A DNA stretch of 9,551 nt, taken from Planctomycetota bacterium. Lineage in GTDB: Bacteria; Planctomycetota; Phycisphaerae; WQYP01. Made by a program: the position numbers and the translations under genes. Below are positions 5,830 to 9,551 of this stretch, one piece after another. A model generated the notes under the pieces. The model searched no databases. It was not told the DNA's origin and worked only from the letters and a program-made list of their open reading frames with translations. Numbering within the stretch: the stretch's first letter is position 1; the number at the start of each line of letters is the position of its first letter. The DNA is taken from positions 1 to 9,551 of the forward strand of contig JAJZNY010000167.1 of NCBI GenBank assembly GCA_021852245.1. Direction: 5' to 3'.

Positions 5830-7255
5830 GATTCCACGGCATACTCGACCACCAGGTTTTCTTTGCCAGCCATTTTTTGCCCGCAAATGTGCTGACCGCG
5901 TAGCGACTGGGCATTGGAGGATCAATAACAAAAGGCGATTCGCGAATTAAACGACCGGCCTGCTCGCGGATGGGTTGCAGTTTCGGCAACATCCGTTCAA
6001 TGTCGTCCATCCAGCCGGGCTGCCCCATTTCCTCCCAAACCATGGCGATGATGTCCGAATCACTGGAGCCGTCGATCATATAAGCGCCGATCAGCGGGCA
6101 TTTGCCGAAGATATCCAAGGCATACGCTCCAGGGTCCACAAAGAATGGTCGCGCTGCCATCGCCTCACGTGCCTCGATGGCAAACTTTGCGATCATCCGA
6201 GCAGCATTGGCAGCCGCCTTCGCCGCCCCGATGGCCGGGCTCAGCACAACATCGGCCCCTTTGGCCGCCAAGGCCGCGGCGTGGGCTCCGGTACTTGCTG
6301 TGCAAATGGCCGCTTTGGTTGCCGTGAAGGCAATATCCCGATTCAGAAGCTGCTCGACAGCTTGAAGCGCCCGCCTCGGGTCACCCAGAGCCACCGCATC
6401 GCGACCTGCGCCGACCTGATACCTCTGGTACCCTTTATGCACCACCGACGCCCAGAAGTAGAGCGCTTCGCTACCATCTTTCACGAGTGAAAACAGGGGA
6501 AGCATGCTTAATACGTGATCCGCTACCTGCTGGGCGGCCTGCAAACCCGTCTCGCGGGCGATGGTGGCTGCGAATTGCGACACTTCCTGAATCTGGGTGC
6601 CGAAAAACTCATTGAGGATGCTCATCATTTCCGCATTGGCCATTTTTTTTGCGGGAGCAATCGCCATCGACCCCACTGCACTGGCCGTTTTACCCACATC
6701 ACTTTTCGCCGTTTGAACATCGTGAAGCACGCTGTATGCGCTGTACGCCTGGGTCTTGCCATCAATCGCCTGGTTGCCCACCTGCGTACCAAATTTTTTC
6801 AGCGGTTGAGTCTTATTTCCGCCCCCCTGATTTTTGATCTCATTGCGTAATTCGGTGACCGCCTGCCCCATCTTCTCCGCCGTGAGCGCCAGCCGCAGCT
6901 TGATCTTATGCCCGGCAAAAATCGCCCGCAACCGGGCCGGTTGCTCTTTGGCTACAACTCTCAGAATTTCCACATCCTTGCTGTCGAGCGGCAGGCGCAT
7001 GGATTCCAAGGTACCCATCAGGGCCGTAATTGGCTTGGCTGGAGGTTTATTGCGTGGATCGGCCTCCCAATTGGTGCCTTCATTCTGCATCCAGCGCGTC
7101 AGGGCAATGCGAATTTGTGTCGCTTTCTCCGGTGTGGGATTTTTGTTGTATTCCTCAATGCGATCATCAATCGCCTTGAAGAGCTTGCTTCGGGGCTTGG
7201 TGATCCCCAATTCCGTCTGCGCCTTCCAATCTTTCAGAGTTGGTATTTTTGCCAT
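5822..7255 (-). CDS. Unrecognised 477-residue protein inserted between tssA and tssB
   Basis: I do not recognise this protein. It is a real gene: a long open frame, GAGG (7267-7264) 8 bases before its ATG, and tight placement between two T6SS genes. Residues 1-140 look helical and charged (IPTLKDWK, KPRSKLFKAIDDRIEEYNK, ALTRWMQNEGTNWEADP). A Gly/Lys linker at 141-155 follows. Residues 205-275 form long helices ending in a hydrophobic stretch (VLSMLPLFSLV, ALYFWASVV). Residues 307-360 are strongly Ala-rich and could be amphipathic or membrane-inserting, though no clean transmembrane helix or signal peptide is seen. A distinct block at 380-440 (ALDIFGKCPLIGAYMIDG, then SDIIAMVWEEMGQPGW) looks like a compact conserved domain. 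The last 20 residues are basic and Trp-rich (KKWLAKKTWW). It has two Cys (318, 386). Position suggests a T6SS-linked role, such as accessory factor, adaptor or membrane-acting effector; this is inference. No immunity gene is evident beside it. Confidence 0.85.
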   Translation of the reverse strand: MAKIPTLKDWKAQTELGITKPRSKLFKAIDDRIEEYNKNPTPEKATQIRIALTRWMQNEGTNWEADPRNKPPAKPITALMGTLESMRLPLDSKDVEILRVVAKEQPARLRAIFAGHKIKLRLALTAEKMGQAVTELRNEIKNQGGGNKTQPLKKFGTQVGNQAIDGKTQAYSAYSVLHDVQTAKSDVGKTASAVGSMAIAPAKKMANAEMMSILNEFFGTQIQEVSQFAATIARETGLQAAQQVADHVLSMLPLFSLVKDGSEALYFWASVVHKGYQRYQVGAGRDAVALGDPRRALQAVEQLLNRDIAFTATKAAICTASTGAHAAALAAKGADVVLSPAIGAAKAAANAARMIAKFAIEAREAMAARPFFVDPGAYALDIFGKCPLIGAYMIDGSSDSDIIAMVWEEMGQPGWMDDIERMLPKLQPIREQAGRLIRESPFVIDPPMPSRYAVSTFAGKKWLAKKTWWSSMPWNRL

Positions 7256-7359
7256 GGCCGGAACCTCAGATTAAAACTTTGCCCACGGATTTTACCTTAT
7301 GAATCAGTTCCTGCGATTCGTGCAGATTCGCCCACCTATCCCATTGAATCTCCAGAACG

Positions 7360-8415
7360 TTAACCCTCCCGATCCAGCCCGCCGATGGATTTTATCGTCG
7401 CAAGCGCATCAGGCGAGAGATCGGCAATGACATCCAGAAAATTCATATTGATCAGCTTCCGTGCACGTTTGAGAATCATAGGAACAGGACTCGACGGTTC
7501 GGCGGCCTCCAGATATCGACAGATGTCGTCGATGGCCCGAATGCAATCATCGCGGCTGCTGATTCCCCGTTGTGCCATTGGCGCGGCGGCTGAGGTGACC
7601 GGCATGGCTGCTGAAGTGGACACGTCACCCTCTGCGGTTGCAGCCGGAGCGGAGGGCGAAAGTCGCTTTTGAATCTGCATGGCCCAATTTTGAATGATTT
7701 TTCGCGTTCCCCGCAGATCGGCTCCTCTATCGGACCCCACATGCGTGGTCAATGTCTTATCAATACTGTCCCACGCCTGAAGGGCTTCAGCCGCCGCCTG
7801 ATAAAGAGCCGAGAGCCGCTCTGGCGGCGTATCGCTGAAGGCCGCTTCAATCTCGGCAGGTGAGAGCGCCTTTTCGTCCGCCCCGGCGGAGAGTTCGCCG
7901 GTGCTGATCATGATCTGCCGAAGTGTGACCGGGCCGAGTTGCCGCGGAGCATTCAGCGGGACTTCCAGAAACCGCTGTGGAAATTTTAATGGGTCAGCAT
8001 ATGCATCCGCGGGCGGCGACATGGACGCAATAGCATTAATCCGCAGCGTGGGGTCGTTGTCGTCCTCCACATCCAATGGCGGCATGAGGTCCGGCCAGTA
8101 AGTCTGCAGATGCTGATCCAAGAGATGCAGCCCATCCCGCACTCCCTCGATACCCCGCAGCCGTGCCTGCGCCAGAACCAGATACACCATGACGCGCAGG
8201 TCTTTGGTGCGTTGGAGCAATGCGGTGCAACGAGCATGAATATCCCGCCAATCCGGTTCCTCGGCCGGTGTTTTGACACTCCCCATTTCCTGCTCCGGCT
8301 TGCCGGGCATGAGGCGTTCGAGTTCTGTAAACTCGGGATCATATGACAGATCTTCGCCACAGGGTGTGTCGGCGGAGATGGGTTTGAGCAACTCATTGAC
8401 GTTCAGCTCGTACAT
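7360..8415 (-). CDS. tssA: T6SS assembly protein TssA (ImpA family)
   Basis: TssA proteins bind the baseplate and the growing tube-sheath end during T6SS assembly. The 351-residue product starts MYELNVNELLKPISADTPCG, the standard opening of the ImpA N-terminal domain (residues 1 to about 130, with EDLSYDPEF, EPDWRDIHARCTALL and KDLRVMVYLVLAQARLRG). A middle helical region (155-252) is followed by a Pro/Ala/Ser/Thr-rich linker (252-284). The C-terminal domain (285-346) has SRDDCIRAIDDICRYLEAAE, then SSPVPMILKRARKLINMNFL, typical of short H1-like TssA. The frame is open 27 codons further upstream (to 8496), but GAGGT (8426-8422) is 6 bases before the ATG at 8415 and family homology begins there. 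It follows a strong terminator and a candidate promoter, so it probably begins a transcript. It is 104 bases upstream of the unknown gene; I see nothing notable in that gap. Confidence 0.95.
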   Translation of the reverse strand: MYELNVNELLKPISADTPCGEDLSYDPEFTELERLMPGKPEQEMGSVKTPAEEPDWRDIHARCTALLQRTKDLRVMVYLVLAQARLRGIEGVRDGLHLLDQHLQTYWPDLMPPLDVEDDNDPTLRINAIASMSPPADAYADPLKFPQRFLEVPLNAPRQLGPVTLRQIMISTGELSAGADEKALSPAEIEAAFSDTPPERLSALYQAAAEALQAWDSIDKTLTTHVGSDRGADLRGTRKIIQNWAMQIQKRLSPSAPAATAEGDVSTSAAMPVTSAAAPMAQRGISSRDDCIRAIDDICRYLEAAEPSSPVPMILKRARKLINMNFLDVIADLSPDALATIKSIGGLDREG

Positions 8416-8440
8416 GTCGTCACCTCGTTCTGTCAGTTGC

Positions 8441-8468
8441 AATTTACCAGATTTATTCGGCATGTCGA
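8441..8468 (-). promoter_or_regulatory. Candidate sigma70-type promoter for tssA
   Basis: On the minus strand TCGACA (5 of 6 to the -35 consensus) is separated by 16 bases from TAAATT (4 of 6 to the -10 consensus), and TGG immediately before the -10 resembles an extended -10. It lies between the upstream terminator and the tssA ribosome binding site, where a promoter is expected. A start about 7 bases downstream would leave a short leader of roughly 20 bases. Promoter rules in this lineage are uncertain, so this is tentative. Confidence 0.35.
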
Positions 8469-8501
8469 GGCGCATCACCAAGCGCCTTGCGGCCACAGGT
8501 C

Positions 8502-8541
8502 GAAAGAAAAACCCCGGCCGAATTCTATCGCGACCGGGGTT
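8502..8541 (-). terminator. Strong intrinsic terminator after the PEP-CTERM gene
   Basis: On the minus strand AACCCCGGTCG pairs with CGGCCGGGGTT over 11 base pairs (one T-G wobble) around a 10-base loop, followed by TTTCTTTC. It lies 41 bases after the stop of the PEP-CTERM gene and upstream of tssA, so it insulates the T6SS operon from the preceding gene. The downstream T-run is good for that direction; in the plus direction there is no T-run. Confidence 0.85.
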
Positions 8542-8582
8542 AATAGATCAGCTTTTTATCCGACGAAGTTGCGGCCGGTCGA

Positions 8583-9296
8583 TCAAGCCGGACGGCGGCG
8601 GAGCAATAATCCGAGAGTTGCTACGCCCATCAGAGCCAGCGCGGCCGGTTCAGGCGTAGCGTAAGTGCTGTCGAGGCTGGCCTTGATGCCGGCATCGGAC
8701 GGATCATTGCCAAAATCCACGGTGATACTGCTGGTGTCAATCGAATCGGATGTGGTCAATCCCGGCAGGTTGATGGTGAAGCTCTGATTATTGGCCAGCA
8801 AGGTTTGGCCCAAAATCGAACTTCCGGAATGATCTTTACCCGCACCACCGCCGCTCGTATTGCCGGGCAGTGCGTTGGAATAAAGCCCATTGCTGTCGGC
8901 GTTGCCGATGACAAACTCACCAATCGGGCCGTTCTGTCCGACACCACTGTTTGCGCCGGTGGCGGGAATCGCCTCGAGCGTGAGTTCACTGCCGGTCGTG
9001 CTCGGTCCACCAGTGGGGCCAGTCGGGCCAGTGGGTCCAGTCGTCCCGCTACCGGTCAGCACTTCCCACGCCGCCGTCGATGTGGTCGCGCCGGTTGTAT
9101 ATGTTCCAGAGCCATTGCTCGCCACCGTTATGGTGTTGAGGGTGGTATCCTGCAAGTTCGGAGTATTGGAACCGAGGGTGTAACCGTTAATCTGAAAGTG
9201 AATCGCCCCGACCGTCTGCGACACGTCGTAAACCGGGTCAGATGTGTTATGTACGGTCACCGTTAACTGACCGTTGCTGACCAAAAACCCGATCAC
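8583..9296 (-). CDS. PEP-CTERM sorting domain protein lacking a visible signal peptide
   Basis: The product ends with TPEPAALALMGVATLG followed by LLLRRRPA (residues 214-237): PEP motif, hydrophobic helix and Arg cluster, the classic PEP-CTERM signal that exosortase is proposed to process. The rest is Gly/Ser/Thr/Asn-rich and beta-like (SNGQLTVTVHNTSDPVYDV at 7-25, QSFTINLPGL at 171-180), as expected of an extracellular protein. Residues 86-97 form a short collagen-like Gly-Pro-Thr repeat. The only usable start is a GTG at 9296 with no clear ribosome binding site. The frame stays open 13 more codons to a TGA at 9338-9336 and includes a plausible continuation (DDNGPYSAV) but no start codon. 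PEP-CTERM proteins need an N-terminal signal peptide, and none is encoded here in any frame I checked. The gene may be 5'-truncated (a pseudogene) or affected by a frameshift. Not a T6SS part. Confidence 0.75.
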   Translation of the reverse strand: MIGFLVSNGQLTVTVHNTSDPVYDVSQTVGAIHFQINGYTLGSNTPNLQDTTLNTITVASNGSGTYTTGATTSTAAWEVLTGSGTTGPTGPTGPTGGPSTTGSELTLEAIPATGANSGVGQNGPIGEFVIGNADSNGLYSNALPGNTSGGGAGKDHSGSSILGQTLLANNQSFTINLPGLTTSDSIDTSSITVDFGNDPSDAGIKASLDSTYATPEPAALALMGVATLGLLLRRRPA

Positions 9297-9551
9297 GGCG
9301 CTGTACGGTCCATTGTCGTCGTTAGCCCGGATATTTCATCGGTTTTAGCCGCGAGCGATCGGACCGCAGCGTCGGAGGTCATTCTGGCCAGTTTTTTTTC
9401 GGGTTGGCGCATTGAGCGCGTAGCGCTTCCGGCCCCCCAACTTCTTTACCTATATGTCTGTTCCATGCGTCAGTCCTTTCTTTTCTGATGGGCCACTCCG
9501 GTTTAACCGCTCATTTGTTTACCTACCGGTACGATCACCAAGCCACCCAGC
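9297..9551. other. Right-end region without a supported gene
   Basis: I find no convincing gene in these 255 bases. On the minus strand a 39-codon ORF (9412-9293, opening MRQPEKKLARMTSDAAVRSL) overlaps the PEP-CTERM start by 4 bases; it has no recognisable homology. Upstream in the same frame is a six-codon ATG-to-TAA ORF (MEQTYR) preceded by GAAAGGA. At the very edge, the frame LGGLVIVPVGKQMSG followed by TAA at 9505-9503 could be the tail of a minus-strand gene outside the window, but 15 codons are too few to judge. An A8 tract lies at 9399-9392 on the minus strand. Confidence 0.4.

Noticed and set aside
5683..5895. Plus-strand ORF of 70 codons in the gap before tssB
   Set aside because: It runs into the antisense of the unknown gene, lacks a ribosome binding site and looks like random sequence.
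8416..8496. 27-codon N-terminal extension of tssA
   Set aside because: The family opening and a well-spaced GAGGT both support the start at 8415; the extension would also cover the candidate promoter.
9293..9412. 39-codon minus-strand ORF overlapping the PEP-CTERM start
   Set aside because: Too short, no clear ribosome binding site and no recognisable similarity; it may be a remnant of the lost upstream part but cannot be supported as a gene.
9503..9551. Possible C-terminal tail of a gene entering from the right
   Set aside because: Only 15 codons are visible; this length is expected by chance.

Overview
The window is the leading part of a type VI secretion system (T6SS) gene cluster, read entirely from the minus strand (right to left). 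Next to it on the right is a small PEP-CTERM-type surface protein gene. The PEP-CTERM tail (a PEP motif, a hydrophobic helix, then RRR) is a sorting signal common in Planctomycetota and Verrucomicrobiota and in some Gram-negative Proteobacteria. A planctomycete-like bacterium (Phycisphaerae type) is my best guess, but this rests on one protein and general style. No rRNA or other marker gene is present.

Layout, in the direction of transcription from the right end. Positions 9551-9297 hold no convincing gene. Positions 9296-8583 encode a PEP-CTERM protein with no visible signal peptide, closed by a strong intrinsic terminator. A short gap with a candidate promoter leads into tssA (8415-7360). 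An unrecognised 477-residue protein follows (7255-5822), ending in a weak terminator-like hairpin. After a 236-base gap come tssB (5585-5073), tssC (5006-3516), hcp (3437-2952), tagJ/impE (2855-2052), tssE (2055-1537) and tssF (1544 to beyond position 1). Hairpins lie on both sides of hcp, and the one after it has terminator form. tagJ, tssE and tssF overlap end to start.

How they work together. TssE and TssF are baseplate parts and TssA caps or organises assembly. Hcp forms the inner tube, and TssB and TssC form the contractile sheath around it. TagJ is an accessory protein that binds the sheath in systems of the Pseudomonas aeruginosa H1 type. The order tssB-tssC-hcp-tagJ-tssE-tssF is the H1 order. 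tssG, tssH/clpV, vgrG and the membrane complex genes (tssJ, K, L, M) would lie beyond the left edge or elsewhere.

The main novelty candidate is the unknown protein between tssA and tssB. It sits in a core operon position but belongs to no T6SS component I recognise. It has an Ala-rich, potentially membrane-active segment, a Cys-containing C-terminal block and a basic Trp-rich tail.
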